Positions 1 through 9,273 are shown, counted from the stretch's first letter. The stretch: 64,000 nucleotides of DNA from JAOEGB01 sp041262585 (GCF_041262585.1 NZ_JBGCBZ010000007.1:1-64000), one strand, 5' to 3'. Notes: generated by a model from the letters alone, not told the origin. Program-made: numbers and translations.

Positions 1-304
1 CCGCTACGCCGGAAGATTCCGAACCTGAGCAGAAAACAGCGCAACGCTGACCACGGTGAACCTCGCACAGATCCTGCTGAAGCGCGCACGGGCTTGCTCC
101 ACCACGCACGTGGCCTGTGGAACCGCGCTGGGGACGCTGAAGCGTGCACAGGACCCTCAGCCGTGCACGCGACGCCGCACCGCTCACGCTTCTGACCAAG
201 CCGCAGGGGTCCTGCGAGGACCGACAGCGAAGGCTGACCACGAAGACCAGCTGCGACGACCGGTGTGAGGACCGGCTGTGAGGACCGGCTACTAAGGTGC
301 CGGT
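1..304. other. Upstream stretch without a convincing gene
   Basis: I see no supportable gene here. A GTG-initiated frame of 70 codons at 56-268 lacks the third-position GC bias of its neighbours and any recognisable motif. The DNA holds imperfect repeats: CTGAAGCG followed by CGCAC or TGCAC appears near 80 and 140, and a 13-bp unit (TGTGAGGACCGGC) is exactly duplicated in tandem at 264-276 and 277-289, just before the ribosome binding region of the next gene. Confidence 0.6.
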
Positions 305-1201
305 ATGAGGATTGGGTTTGCCGTACCGTCATCGGGCTCGTGGGCCACGCCGGACAACATGAAGCGCGTCGCGCGCCGGGCCGAGGAGCTGGGCTACTCC
401 GGGGTCTGGACGTTCCAGCGGCTGCTCTATCCGGTTGGGCATCCCATGGGGCCGGTCTATCGGAGCGTGCAGGACCCAGTCGTAACGCTGTCCTACCTGG
501 CCGGGGTGACCGAGCGGATCCGGCTCGGTGTCGCGGTGCTCAACCTGCCCTTCTTCTCCCCGGCGCTGCTCGCCAAGCAGCTCGCCACCCTGCAGATCGT
601 CTCCGGGGGCAGGCTCGACGCGGGCCTGGGGCTTGGCTGGATTCCCGAAGAGTTCACCGCCACGGGCGTGGCGATGGAACGGCGGGGCAAGCGGGCCGAG
701 GAGTACGTCGAGTTGCTTCGGCGGTTGTGGACCGAGGACGTGGTGGAGCACAAGGGGGAGTTCTACGAGGTGCCTCCGGTGCACCAGGATCCCCGGCCGG
801 AGACGCCGCCGCCGATCCTGCTCGGCGGGGCGGCGACCGTCGCGCTGCGGCGGGCGGGCCGGATCTCCGACGGATGGATCAGCTCCAGCCGGGCCGACCT
901 CTCGAAGATCGACGAGCAGATCTACATCGTAAAGGAGGCGGCCAGGGAGGCCGGACGAGACCCGAGCGGTCTCCGCTTCGTGGTCCGCGGGGTCACTAGG
1001 CCAGGAACCGCCGCCGGGGGGCCGCTGTCGGGGCCTTACGAGAAGATCCAGGAGGACGTCGAGGCCCTGGCCGCTAAGGGCGTCACGGAGGTGTTCCACG
1101 ACTTCAACTTCAACCCGGAGATCGGCGATCCCGCTGCCGACCCCCGGGACTCCATGCGCCGCGCCGAGGAGGCCCTGGAGCGGCTCGCCCCGGCCTCGTG
1201 A
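305..1201 (+). CDS. LLM-class (F420-dependent type) oxidoreductase
   Basis: A 298-residue luciferase-like monooxygenase-fold protein. The N-terminus (MRIGFAVPSSG) forms the first barrel strand; EELGYSGVWTFQRL, the ATLQIVSGGRLDAGLGLGW segment and the late ILLGG strand are hallmarks of the actinobacterial TIGR03619/F420 LLM group. Members transfer hydride using F420 or FMN in the cytoplasm; substrate cannot be told. ATG at 305 is preceded by AAGG at a workable distance. Single gene, followed by a tandem-repeat tail. Family confidence is high; the choice of F420 over FMN is inferred from family habit in actinomycetes. Confidence 0.9.
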   Translation: MRIGFAVPSSGSWATPDNMKRVARRAEELGYSGVWTFQRLLYPVGHPMGPVYRSVQDPVVTLSYLAGVTERIRLGVAVLNLPFFSPALLAKQLATLQIVSGGRLDAGLGLGWIPEEFTATGVAMERRGKRAEEYVELLRRLWTEDVVEHKGEFYEVPPVHQDPRPETPPPILLGGAATVALRRAGRISDGWISSSRADLSKIDEQIYIVKEAAREAGRDPSGLRFVVRGVTRPGTAAGGPLSGPYEKIQEDVEALAAKGVTEVFHDFNFNPEIGDPAADPRDSMRRAEEALERLAPAS

Positions 1202-1231
1202 CACCGGCCTCGTGACGCCGGCCTCGTGACG
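1190..1231. repeat. Three tandem 14-bp repeats over a stop codon
   Basis: The unit CCGGCCTCGTGACR occurs three times in tandem at 1190-1203, 1204-1217 and 1218-1231. The first copy contains the TGA stop of the upstream oxidoreductase, so each further copy supplies a redundant TGA downstream. Looks like slippage-type duplication at a gene end. Confidence 0.85.
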
Positions 1232-1416
1232 CGGGGTCCGTCACGCGGGGCCCGGCCATACCGGATCCGCCACACCACGTGGCGCCGCCCCAAAAGACCG
1301 GATCCCGCCACACACCCGTGACGCCAACCCGTCACACCGCATCCGTCACACGCCCGTGGCACCGACCCGCAGGACCGGGACCCCGTCACCGGTCTCTGAG
1401 ACCGTCTCGGGACGGG

Positions 1417-2463
1417 TCACGCAGGCATGCCGTACGCCTTGGCGATGAGCTCGTAGGAGCGCAGGCGGGCCGCCCCGCCGTGGACCATGGTGGTGATCAT
1501 CAGCTCGTCGGCGCCGGTGCGCTCGCGCAGTGCCTCCAGGCCGGCCCGGACGCCGTCCGCGTCGCCGTACACCACGGTGGACAGGCGGTCGCGGACGAAC
1601 TCGGCCTCGGCGGGCGTGTAGGGGTACGCCTGGGCCTCCTCCGGCGTGGGGACCGGGCCCGGCCGGCCGAAGCGCATGCGCAGCCATGAGAGCGCGCCCG
1701 GCATGGCCTGCCGCAGCGCCTCCTCCTCGGTGTCGGCCGCGATGGCGGCCACCCCGATCATCGCGTACGGCGCGGCGAGCACCTCGGAGGGACGGAAGAC
1801 CGAGCGGTAGAGGTCGAGCGCGGGCTCGGTGTTGGCGGCGCTGAAGTGGTGAGCGAAGGCGAACGGCAACCCGAGCAGCCCGGCCAGCTGCGCGCTGAAG
1901 CCGCTGGAGCCGAGCAGCCAGATCGGCGGGCGGCTGGAGCCGCCGGGGACGGCGAGGATCTTCGCGTAGGGATGGCCCGGCGGGAACGCGTTGTCGAGGA
2001 ACGCGGTCAGCTCCGCCACCTGCTGCGGAAACTCGTCGGGTTCCACCTGGGCCGAGCGGCGTAGGGCGTTCGCGGTCGCCATGTCGGTGCCGGGGGCGCG
2101 GCCCAGGCCGAGGTCGATGCGCCCGGGGTGCAGCGCGTGCAGCGTGCCGAACTGCTCGGCGATCACCAGCGGGGCGTGGTTGGGCAGCATGACGCCGCCG
2201 GAGCCGAGGCGGATGCTGCTGGTGGCGGCCGCGAGATGGGCGATGATCACGGCGGGCGACGAGCTGGCCACGCCCGGCATGCCGTGGTGCTCGGCGACCC
2301 AGATGCGGTGGTAGCCCCACTCCTCGGCGCGCCTGGCCAGCTCGGTCGCGTCCCGGAGGGATCCGGCCGGTGAGCCGCCCTCCCCGACTGTCGCGAGCTC
2401 CAGGATCGACAGCGGCACCTCGGCGGACCCGTGCGGGACGCCGCGAATGTTGTCCTTGCTCAT
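1417..2463 (-). CDS. LLM-class flavin-dependent oxidoreductase (MsnO8-like)
   Basis: 348 residues from ATG at 2463 (MSKDNIRGVPHG). The start PLSILELATVGEG, the WVAEHHGMPG segment and LGRAPGTDMATANALRR are diagnostic of the bacterial luciferase-like MsnO8/YtmO group of FMN monooxygenases. The reading frame continues open upstream to 2673, but that part overlaps the start of the divergent HAD gene, so I chose 2463. Gene lies back to back with the HAD phosphatase, 67 bp apart, sharing a promoter region. Substrate unknown. Confidence 0.9.
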   Translation of the reverse strand: MSKDNIRGVPHGSAEVPLSILELATVGEGGSPAGSLRDATELARRAEEWGYHRIWVAEHHGMPGVASSSPAVIIAHLAAATSSIRLGSGGVMLPNHAPLVIAEQFGTLHALHPGRIDLGLGRAPGTDMATANALRRSAQVEPDEFPQQVAELTAFLDNAFPPGHPYAKILAVPGGSSRPPIWLLGSSGFSAQLAGLLGLPFAFAHHFSAANTEPALDLYRSVFRPSEVLAAPYAMIGVAAIAADTEEEALRQAMPGALSWLRMRFGRPGPVPTPEEAQAYPYTPAEAEFVRDRLSTVVYGDADGVRAGLEALRERTGADELMITTMVHGGAARLRSYELIAKAYGMPA

Positions 2464-2530
2464 ACTGGCGGCAACCGGAGGTAGCGTCCGATTATTTCTG
2501 ATACCGGGGCGCACCTGCCATCCTGGATAC

Positions 2531-3310
2531 ATGAGCGAGCGAAAGCCCATCGAGTCCTGGCTGTCCGACATGGACGGTGTGCTGGTCCACGAGGGGCAGC
2601 CGGTGCCGGGCGCCGACGAGTTCATCAGGCGGCTGCGCGATTCCGGCAAGCGGTTCCTCGTGCTGACGAACAACTCGATCTACACCCCCAGGGACCTTTC
2701 CGTACGGCTCCGCGCGGCGGGGCTGGAGGTGCCGCCGGAGGCGATCTGGACGTCCGCGCTGGCCACCGCCAAGTTCCTGGCCGACCAGCGGCCCGATGGC
2801 TCCGCCTACGTCATCGGTGAGGCGGGGCTGACGACCGCCCTGCACGAGTGCGGGTACGTGCTGACCGACCTCGACCCGGACTACGTCGTGCTGGGGGAGA
2901 CCCGGACGTACAGCTTCACCTCGATCACCCGGGCGATCCGGCTGATCGACAACGGCGCACGGTTCATCGCGACCAACCCCGACCCCATCGGACCCTCGAA
3001 CGAGGGCTCTCTGCCGGCCACCGGCGCCGTCGCCGCGATGATCACCAAGGCGACCGGCGTCGAGCCGTACTTCGTGGGCAAGCCGAACCCGATGATGATG
3101 CGCAGCGCGCTCAACCAGATCGACGCGCACAGCGAGAGCACCGCCATGATCGGCGACCGCATGGACACCGACGTCGTCTGCGGGATCGAGGCGGGCCTGC
3201 ACACGATCCTGGTGCTCACCGGCGTGACGCAGAAGGACCAGATCGACCGCTATCCGTTCCGGCCGTCGCAGGTGGTCACCTCGGTGGCGGACCTCATCGA
3301 ACTCGTCTGA
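2531..3310 (+). CDS. HAD-IIA (NagD-like) phosphatase
   Basis: 259 residues from ATG at 2531 (MSERKPIESW). Motif I is SDMDGVL with D13 and D15 as nucleophile and acid/base; LTNNS is motif II; GKPNPMMM supplies the motif III lysine; IGDRMDTDV is motif IV. This order with the cap between motifs II and III is the HAD-IIA group (NagD, p-nitrophenyl phosphatase-like), cytoplasmic enzymes on sugar phosphates or nucleotides. The frame is open further upstream to 2447, but that would run into the divergent gene's start. Specific substrate unknown. Confidence 0.9.
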   Translation: MSERKPIESWLSDMDGVLVHEGQPVPGADEFIRRLRDSGKRFLVLTNNSIYTPRDLSVRLRAAGLEVPPEAIWTSALATAKFLADQRPDGSAYVIGEAGLTTALHECGYVLTDLDPDYVVLGETRTYSFTSITRAIRLIDNGARFIATNPDPIGPSNEGSLPATGAVAAMITKATGVEPYFVGKPNPMMMRSALNQIDAHSESTAMIGDRMDTDVVCGIEAGLHTILVLTGVTQKDQIDRYPFRPSQVVTSVADLIELV

Positions 3311-3353
3311 AACCTGTCACGTCCTGGCAGGTTCAGGTGTGATGCTGGGCCAC

Positions 3354-3983
3354 ATGAATCGCGTGTATCTCGAACTCGGCGCCAAGAAGGTCTTCGCCTG
3401 CTCCTTCGACTGGCCCGGTTGGTGCCGGAGCGGCAAGTCCGAGGAAGCGGCGCTGGACACGTTGATGAACTACGTCCCGCGGTATCGCGTGATCGCCGAG
3501 CGTGCGGGGCTGGAGTTCGAGCCGGGTGACCCGGTGGTGGTCGAGCGGACCAAGGGCGACGCGACCACCGACTTCGGCGCGCCCGGCGCGATCCCGGACC
3601 TCGACCTGGAGCCAGAGGCGGCGGACGAGGCGGCCAGGGCCGTCGCACTGCTCCGCGCCTCCTGGGCCGTCTTCGCCGAGGTGGCCGCCGGATCGCCCGA
3701 GGAACTGCGGAAGGGCCCCCGGGGCGGTGGCCGGGACCGCGACAAGATGGTGAACCACGTCGTCGAGGCCGAGCGTTCTTACGCCCGGCAGATCGGCGTA
3801 CGGCACAAGCCGCCGAAGGACGAAGCGGCCCTCGCCGCCATGCGAGAGGAGATCGCCGAGGTCCTCGGGCGGCCGTCGGACGGCGGGCCGCCCGATCGAG
3901 GCTGGCCCGCCCGCTACGCGGCCCGCCGCATCACCTGGCACGTCATCGACCACATCTGGGAGATGGAGGACCGGAGGATCTAG
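3354..3983 (+). CDS. DinB-like four-helix protein, function unknown
   Basis: 209 residues from ATG at 3354 (MNRVYLELGAKKVFACSFDW); GTG 3339 and ATG 3342 are in-frame alternatives. The N-terminal half contains FDWPGWCRSGK and a DALDTL-like helix; the C-terminal half has MVNHVVEAERSYARQ and ARRITWHVIDHIWEME, the spaced histidines expected of a DinB/DUF664-type four-helix metal-binding bundle. Role unknown (some family members are thiol transferases). It ends tail to tail with arfB, the two stop codons sharing the CTAG at 3980-3983. Confidence 0.6.
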   Translation: MNRVYLELGAKKVFACSFDWPGWCRSGKSEEAALDTLMNYVPRYRVIAERAGLEFEPGDPVVVERTKGDATTDFGAPGAIPDLDLEPEAADEAARAVALLRASWAVFAEVAAGSPEELRKGPRGGGRDRDKMVNHVVEAERSYARQIGVRHKPPKDEAALAAMREEIAEVLGRPSDGGPPDRGWPARYAARRITWHVIDHIWEMEDRRI

Positions 3984-4402
3984 TCTTCCGGCCGGCGCAG
4001 GCGCTTGACGTCGGAGCGGCGCTTCTTGGCCGCCAGCCGCCTCTCGACCGCCCCGCGCGACGGCTTGGTGGGGCGGCGCTTCTTCGGCGGGGGAGCGATG
4101 GCCTCGCGGATCAGGCCGGCCAGCCGCTCCTCCGCCGCCTCGCGGTTGCGGAGCTGGGAGCGGTGCTCGGAGGCGGCGATGGTGATCACGCCGTCGATGA
4201 GCCGGGGGCCGAGCCGTTCGAGCGCCCGCGACTTCAGGACCGGCCCGAGCGCGGTCGTGGTCTCGACGTTGAAGCTGAGCTCGACCCGGCTGTCGGTGGT
4301 GTTCACGCCCTGCCCGCCGGGCCCCGACGAGCGGGAGAAACGCCAGCCGAGCTCCGCCTCCGGGATGACGACCGAGCCACGGACGTGCAACGGGCCTGGC
4401 AT
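3980..4402 (-). CDS. arfB: Alternative ribosome-rescue factor ArfB (peptidyl-tRNA hydrolase)
   Basis: 140 residues, the usual size of ArfB/YaeJ. The catalytic GGQ is at residues 29-31 in RFSRSSGPGGQGVN, which hydrolyses peptidyl-tRNA in the P site of ribosomes stalled on mRNA lacking a stop codon. The C-terminal 40 residues are strongly basic (KKRRPTKPSRG, AAKKRRSDVKRLRR), the tail that enters the empty mRNA channel in the family. There is no codon-recognition domain, ruling out RF1/RF2. Monocistronic by appearance. Confidence 0.95.
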   Translation of the reverse strand: MPGPLHVRGSVVIPEAELGWRFSRSSGPGGQGVNTTDSRVELSFNVETTTALGPVLKSRALERLGPRLIDGVITIAASEHRSQLRNREAAEERLAGLIREAIAPPPKKRRPTKPSRGAVERRLAAKKRRSDVKRLRRPED

Positions 4403-4590
4403 GGGTTCCTCTCTCAGAGGTCAACGGGGGGAGTCACAGCGTAGCGATCGGGCATGAGGGCCCATCAACTGGTTTATCCCCGCAAATCAGGCTTCTCCTT
4501 GTAACGACCCACCCGCTCCTGCACAGTGTCTCCGGGAGATCTCCGGGGACGGCAGCGGGGGTCACACGGAGCGGAGGCGGCGGCTCGACC

Positions 4591-5427
4591 ATGACCACGA
4601 TCGTCGGGGTCCACGGCATCGGCAAGTATCACTATTACGAGGAGGCGGGCGGGTCCCCGGGCGGGGCCGCGGAGGCCATGCTGGCCAAGTGGAACGGCTA
4701 CCTGCACAAGGGTCTCAGCGGCGGAGCCTCCTACGCGGGCCAGCGGTACTTCTCCGAGATCGCCTATTACGCCCACCACCTGCACAAGGGGCCGACGAAG
4801 CCACCCCGGCAGATGGACCCTCCGGCGAAGCTCGTGTTCGCCGACTGGGCGGCCCAGCTCGACGGGCACGTCCGGAGTGCCGCGGGGGAGTCGCTGACCG
4901 GCGTCGCGCACCGGCTCGCGGAGTGGCTGCTGGGCAGGCTCGGCCCGGGCGCCGTGAAGTTCGCCCAGGACTTCTGCCCCGAGGTCGCGACCTACCTCGG
5001 CGGAGGCGACCCGAGGATCCGGGCGCGCGACGCGGTGGCGGACGTGATCCGCAGGCGCCGGCCACGCGTGGTGGTCGCCCATTCGCTGGGCAGCGTGGTG
5101 ACGTACGAGGCGTTCTGGGCGCATCCGGACCTGTCCGCCGAGTTGCTCATCACCCTCGGCAGCCCGCTCGGCATGAAGAACGTCGTGTTCGAGCGGCTCA
5201 GCCCCATCCCGGCGCACGGGCGGGGCGCCCGGCCACCGGGCGTCGCCCGCTGGATCAACATCGCCGACAAGGACGACATCGCGGCCATCCCGCCCGCCCT
5301 GCGCGACCGCTTCGACGGCGTCGAACGTGACGTCGCCTGCAACATCGACTGGCTCGACTTCCACACGGTCCGGAACTACCTGGGCTGCGGCACGGCCAAC
5401 GACTACCTCAGGCCATATGTCGCCTGA
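4591..5427 (+). CDS. Alpha/beta hydrolase, lipase-like
   Basis: 278 residues. VGVHGIGKYH (residues 5-14) resembles the oxyanion strand HG of alpha/beta hydrolases and VVAHSLGSVV carries the nucleophile elbow with Ser165 (AHSLG). DKDDIAAIPP and DFHTVRNYL late in the protein plausibly give the acid and histidine. No signal peptide, so cytoplasmic. The 188 bp before it hold no recognised site. The next gene starts 28 bp downstream on the same strand, so co-transcription is possible. Substrate unknown. Confidence 0.75.
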   Translation: MTTIVGVHGIGKYHYYEEAGGSPGGAAEAMLAKWNGYLHKGLSGGASYAGQRYFSEIAYYAHHLHKGPTKPPRQMDPPAKLVFADWAAQLDGHVRSAAGESLTGVAHRLAEWLLGRLGPGAVKFAQDFCPEVATYLGGGDPRIRARDAVADVIRRRRPRVVVAHSLGSVVTYEAFWAHPDLSAELLITLGSPLGMKNVVFERLSPIPAHGRGARPPGVARWINIADKDDIAAIPPALRDRFDGVERDVACNIDWLDFHTVRNYLGCGTANDYLRPYVA

Positions 5428-5455
5428 ATCGCACACAGGCTACGATCGTTCAATC

Positions 5456-6037
5456 ATGAAGCATGTTCTCTTTGACTACGGCAATGTCATCTCCCTCGCG
5501 CAGGACGCGGCCGACGTGGCGCGGATGGCGCAAGGCGTCCCCGGCTTCGAGGAGAGATACTGGGACCTGCGCCTCGACTTCGACCGGGCAACCCTGGACC
5601 CGGGGGAGTACTGGTCCCGCGTGTACGGGAGGCCGCTCGGCGGCGCGGAGCTCGACCGGATGATCGCGATGGACGTCGCGAGCTGGTCGCGGCCCAACGA
5701 GGAGACCGTCGCGATCATCGACGAGCTGGCCGCCGACGGCGTGCCGCTGGCACTGCTGTCGAACGCGCCCGTCTGCATCGCGGACGGGCTCGACGAGCTG
5801 CCGTTCCTGGCTCCCATCAGGCCGCGCTTCTACAGCGGCCGGATGGGTCTGGTGAAGCCGGACCTCGAGATCTACCGCCGGGTCGCGGAGGGACTCGGCG
5901 TGCCGCCCGGGGACATCGTCTTCGTCGACGACCGCCTGGAGAACATCGCGGGCGCCGAGGCGGCCGGCATGGCCGGAATCCACTTCCGCGACGCCGCGAC
6001 ACTGCGGGACGATCTCAAGCTCGCCCTTGGGGGGTAG
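5456..6037 (+). CDS. HAD-IA hydrolase (YihX-like)
   Basis: 193 residues from ATG at 5456 (MKHVLFDYGNVI). Motif I is FDYGNV, the FDxGNV variant found in YihX-type sugar-phosphate phosphatases, lacking the second aspartate of the classical DxD. LLSNAP is motif II, VKPDLEIYRRV gives the motif III lysine, and FVDDRLENI is motif IV. The cap is the short helical HAD-IA type. Likely a small cytoplasmic phosphatase; alpha-glucose-1-phosphatase activity as in E. coli YihX is only a guess. Confidence 0.85.
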   Translation: MKHVLFDYGNVISLAQDAADVARMAQGVPGFEERYWDLRLDFDRATLDPGEYWSRVYGRPLGGAELDRMIAMDVASWSRPNEETVAIIDELAADGVPLALLSNAPVCIADGLDELPFLAPIRPRFYSGRMGLVKPDLEIYRRVAEGLGVPPGDIVFVDDRLENIAGAEAAGMAGIHFRDAATLRDDLKLALGG

Positions 6038-6142
6038 CCGGGTAACCGGGCAGCACTGTTCAGCAGCACTGTTCACCCCTGGTTTCTGTGCGGGTCACGG
6101 CCGTAGAGGCTGCGCGTCGACCGCGCGGGTTGCACTGGTGTC

Positions 6143-7684
6143 GTGCAGACGAATGCCTCGCGACGAGTGTTCCTGTCCGCTGTCGCCGCCGGAGCCGGTG
6201 GCCTGCTGCTCTCCGGCTCCGCCCTGCCCCGCCGCGCCCTGCGGCAGGATCCGTTCGCCCTCGGAATCGCCTCCGGGGAGCCGACCTCCGACGGTGTTGT
6301 GCTCTGGACCCGGCTGGCCCTCGACCCCACTGCCCCCGACGGCCTCGGCGGCATGCCCGCCAACTCCGTCGAGGTGGGCTGGCAGCTCGCCTCCGACGAG
6401 GGTTTCTCCGACGTCGTCAGGTCCGGTACGGCGACGGCCCGGGTGGCGGAGGCGCACAGCGTCCACGTCGAGGTGGGCGGGCTCCAGCCCGGCCGGGAGT
6501 ACTTCTACCGTTTCCGCGCCGGCGGCCACCTGTCGCCCGCGGGGCGCACACGGACCGCGCCCGCGGGGCTGTCGCCGCTGACCTTCGTGGTGGCGGCCTG
6601 CGCGCACTGGGAGCACGGCTACTACACGGCCTACCGGCGGATCGCCGAGCAGGACCCGGACCTGGTCGTGCATCTGGGCGACTACATCTACGAGTACCAG
6701 CCGCAGGGCTACACGGCGCTGGGCGGGGCCGTACGCGAACACGCCGGGAACAAGTGCCAGTCGCTGGCTGACTACCGGATCCGGCACGGGCAGTACAAGA
6801 CCGATCCCGACCTCCAGGCGGCTCACCGGGCCGCGCCGTGGCTGGTCGCCTTCGACGACCACGAGATCGAGAACAACTGGGCCGGGCCGGTCTCCAGCAC
6901 CGACGCGCCCGGGTTCCGCGAGCGGATCGCCCACGCCTTCCAGGCGTACTACGAGAACATGCCGCTGCGCCGGGCGAGCGTGCCGAGGGGTGCGTCGATC
7001 CGGATCAACCGGAGAGTCTCGTGGGGCACCCTGGCGAACTTCCACCTGCTCGACACCCGGCAGTTCCGCGACGACCAGGCATGTGACGACGGCGACCGGG
7101 CCGGGTGCGACGAACGCCTGGCGGCCGGCCGCACGATCCTCGGCGCGGACCAGCGCCGCTGGCTGCTCGACGGGCTCGCCGGCTCGGGGGCCAGGTGGAA
7201 CCTGATCGGCCAGCAGGTCCTGATGGCCCAGCGCGACTTCCGGCCGGGGCCGGGCACGGAGCTCAACATGGACAGCTGGGACGGTTACCCGGCGGACCGG
7301 GCGCGGCTGCTCGAAGGCATCAAGGCGTCGGGGGCGGCCAACCCCGTCGTCCTGACGGGGGACGCGCACATGCACCACGCCGCCGACCTCCGGCCCGACT
7401 TCGGCGACCCGGACTCGCCCCGCGTGGCGGTCGAGCTGGTGACGTCGTCGATCTCCAGCGACGGCGACGGCTACCGGGACGAGGCGCGGATCGCCGAGAT
7501 CCTCCGGGAGAACCCGCACATCTCCTACATCGACCAGCGCCGGGGCTACATCGTCTGCCGGGTGTCGCAGGAGGAGATGCGGGCCGAGTTCCGCACGCTC
7601 GACTACATCAGCAGGCGGGGCGCGCCGGCCAAGACCTCGGCCCGCTTCACCATCCCCTCCGGCCACGCCCAGCTCAACGCCTAG
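6143..7684 (+). CDS. Tat-exported alkaline phosphatase D (PhoD family)
   Basis: 513 residues from GTG at 6143. The N-terminus carries a twin-arginine signal (SRRVFLSAVAAGAGGLLLSG), followed by the PhoD N-terminal domain (FALGIASGEPTSDGVVLWTR, ending near residue 130) and the metallophosphatase domain (VAACAHWEHGYYTAYRRI, LGDYIYEY, FDDHEIENNW, TGDAHMHH). These are the Ca/Fe ligands of Bacillus PhoD phosphodiesterase/phosphatase. Acts outside the membrane to release phosphate from phosphoesters, in Bacillus including teichoic acid. No Pho box is evident by eye. It converges on the FG-GAP gene. Confidence 0.93.
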   Translation: MQTNASRRVFLSAVAAGAGGLLLSGSALPRRALRQDPFALGIASGEPTSDGVVLWTRLALDPTAPDGLGGMPANSVEVGWQLASDEGFSDVVRSGTATARVAEAHSVHVEVGGLQPGREYFYRFRAGGHLSPAGRTRTAPAGLSPLTFVVAACAHWEHGYYTAYRRIAEQDPDLVVHLGDYIYEYQPQGYTALGGAVREHAGNKCQSLADYRIRHGQYKTDPDLQAAHRAAPWLVAFDDHEIENNWAGPVSSTDAPGFRERIAHAFQAYYENMPLRRASVPRGASIRINRRVSWGTLANFHLLDTRQFRDDQACDDGDRAGCDERLAAGRTILGADQRRWLLDGLAGSGARWNLIGQQVLMAQRDFRPGPGTELNMDSWDGYPADRARLLEGIKASGAANPVVLTGDAHMHHAADLRPDFGDPDSPRVAVELVTSSISSDGDGYRDEARIAEILRENPHISYIDQRRGYIVCRVSQEEMRAEFRTLDYISRRGAPAKTSARFTIPSGHAQLNA

Positions 7685-7700
7685 CTCGGCTCAACGCTGC

Positions 7701-9200
7701 TCAGCTCAACGCGTAGCCGAAGAGGTCGTCCTCGCCGCCCGTGTCGACGACACGGGCGGTGCGCGGGACCACTCCGGGATAGGAGCCCTTCTTCGCCTTC
7801 GTCCCGATGAGCGTCAGCCGGCCCGTGCCCGGCGCGGCCACCAGAAGCTTGCCACCCTGGACCATGACCGAGGAGCCGAAGCCGCCGTTCGCCGGCCCGG
7901 TGAGCAGCACGTTGTGGTTGCGGGTCAGGCCGCCGCTCCGGGTGCCCGCGATGACCTGAACCGCGCCTTCTCCCGGCACTCCGACCACCAGCTCGTCGTC
8001 CCCGTCGCCGTTGAGGTCACCGGCGGCCAGCGACGTGCCGAACCGGTCGAAGTAGCGCGGCGTGCCCTTGAGCACGGTCTGCGACCAGACCTCGCTGCCG
8101 AGGGCGGTCAGCCCCCGGGCCGAGCCGTACAGCACGTTGACCGCGCCGTCGCCGTAGTCCATGCCGCGCTGGAGCATCGAGAGGTCCTCGCCGGGCACGC
8201 CGATCGCGAGGTCGTCGCGCCCGTCGGCGTTGAAGTCGCCCGACGCCAGGGCGGCGCCGAAGGCGTCCCACTTCTCGCCGTAGCCCTTCACGTCCGGGCT
8301 CTCCTGGGTGTAGACGCCCGCCCGCCGGGCGCGCGGGTCGATGATCGTCACGATGCCCGAGCCGTACCGCAGGCCGCCGTCGCCGGGCGCGCCGACCGCG
8401 ATCTCGTCCTTGCCGTCGCCGTCGAAGTCGCCGGCCGCGAGGGCCACCCCGAACTGGTCGGTCGCGCCCGGCTCCTGCCCCACCCAGCCGGTCGTCTGGG
8501 TGATCAGCGTGCCGGTGCCGTACGGCGAGCGGCCTTTCATGCCGAAGACGCCGATGCCGCCGCCCCCGTCCATGCCGGGAGCTCCCACGATGAGCTCGTC
8601 GTCGCCGTCCCCGTCGAGGTCTCCGGCGGCGAGGGCCGCCCCGAACCGGTCGGTGCCGTGCCGGCGCCCGAGGTGGGTGACGTCGATGGTCTTGGCCCGG
8701 GTGAGGCCGTCCGGCGAGCCGAACAGCAGGTGGACGACGCCGTGCCCGTCGGCTCCGGGGACGGGCGCGCCGAAGAACTCCTCCGACGCGCCGACGGCCA
8801 GGTCGGCGCAGCCGTCGCCGTCGAAGTCGCCCTTGGCGAGCGCCGACCCGAACGAGTCGTTCCGCTCGGGGGTGTCCCCGATGCCGCCGGCCCCCTGGGT
8901 GAGGGTTCTCGTCTTCTTCAGGCCGCTCATCGTCTTGTCCGAGCTGAACAGGGTGACCGTCCCCGCGCGCGGCTGCCCGTGCACGGCCGCGTACGGCGCG
9001 GCCACCGCCAGGAAGCCGGGCGTGAGGACGCCCGAGCAGCTCCCTGCGGCGGCGGCCGGAGAACCGACAGGGAGCGCTGGAGCGGTGAGGGCGGCCGCGA
9101 GCAGGGCGCCGGTCCTGATCCACGTGCGGGTCGACGTGCGGGTCGACGTGCGGGTCGACGTGCGGGTCGACGTGCGGGTCCACGTGCGGGAAACGCTCAT
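7701..9200 (-). CDS. Secreted FG-GAP (integrin alpha-like) beta-propeller protein
   Basis: 499 residues. After a hydrophobic signal segment (GALLAAALTAPALPVG) come about five good FG-GAP blades of the form FGxALAxGDFDGDG..ELxVGAPG plus one or two degenerate ones, with DxDxDG-type calcium loops. It ends on a partial blade (LFGYALS), as if the last strand closes the ring. No catalytic domain, so an adhesion or scaffold role outside the cell is likely. The signal peptide n-region is odd: it is built from repeats of Arg-Thr-Ser-Thr encoded by a tandem 12-bp DNA repeat. Confidence 0.9.
   Translation of the reverse strand: MSVSRTWTRTSTRTSTRTSTRTSTRTWIRTGALLAAALTAPALPVGSPAAAAGSCSGVLTPGFLAVAAPYAAVHGQPRAGTVTLFSSDKTMSGLKKTRTLTQGAGGIGDTPERNDSFGSALAKGDFDGDGCADLAVGASEEFFGAPVPGADGHGVVHLLFGSPDGLTRAKTIDVTHLGRRHGTDRFGAALAAGDLDGDGDDELIVGAPGMDGGGGIGVFGMKGRSPYGTGTLITQTTGWVGQEPGATDQFGVALAAGDFDGDGKDEIAVGAPGDGGLRYGSGIVTIIDPRARRAGVYTQESPDVKGYGEKWDAFGAALASGDFNADGRDDLAIGVPGEDLSMLQRGMDYGDGAVNVLYGSARGLTALGSEVWSQTVLKGTPRYFDRFGTSLAAGDLNGDGDDELVVGVPGEGAVQVIAGTRSGGLTRNHNVLLTGPANGGFGSSVMVQGGKLLVAAPGTGRLTLIGTKAKKGSYPGVVPRTARVVDTGGEDDLFGYALS
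9123..9190. repeat. Tandem 12-bp repeat in a signal-peptide coding region
   Basis: The unit CGTGCGGGTCGA occurs four times exactly (9123-9170), then once with the last two bases changed (9171-9182) and once partially (9183-9190). On the coding strand it gives in-frame RTST units at the extreme N-terminus of the FG-GAP protein. Unit length is a multiple of three, so copy-number change would keep the frame. Confidence 0.95.
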
Positions 9201-9273
9201 GTGCCGGATCGTTTCCAGGGATCAGGACACGCGCCCCACCGGCACATGAACCGCCCACGTCGGCTGGCTGAAC

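Noticed and set aside
56..268. 70-codon GTG frame at the left edge
   Set aside because: Codon third positions are not GC-biased, no motif or ribosome site, and it overlaps imperfect DNA repeats.
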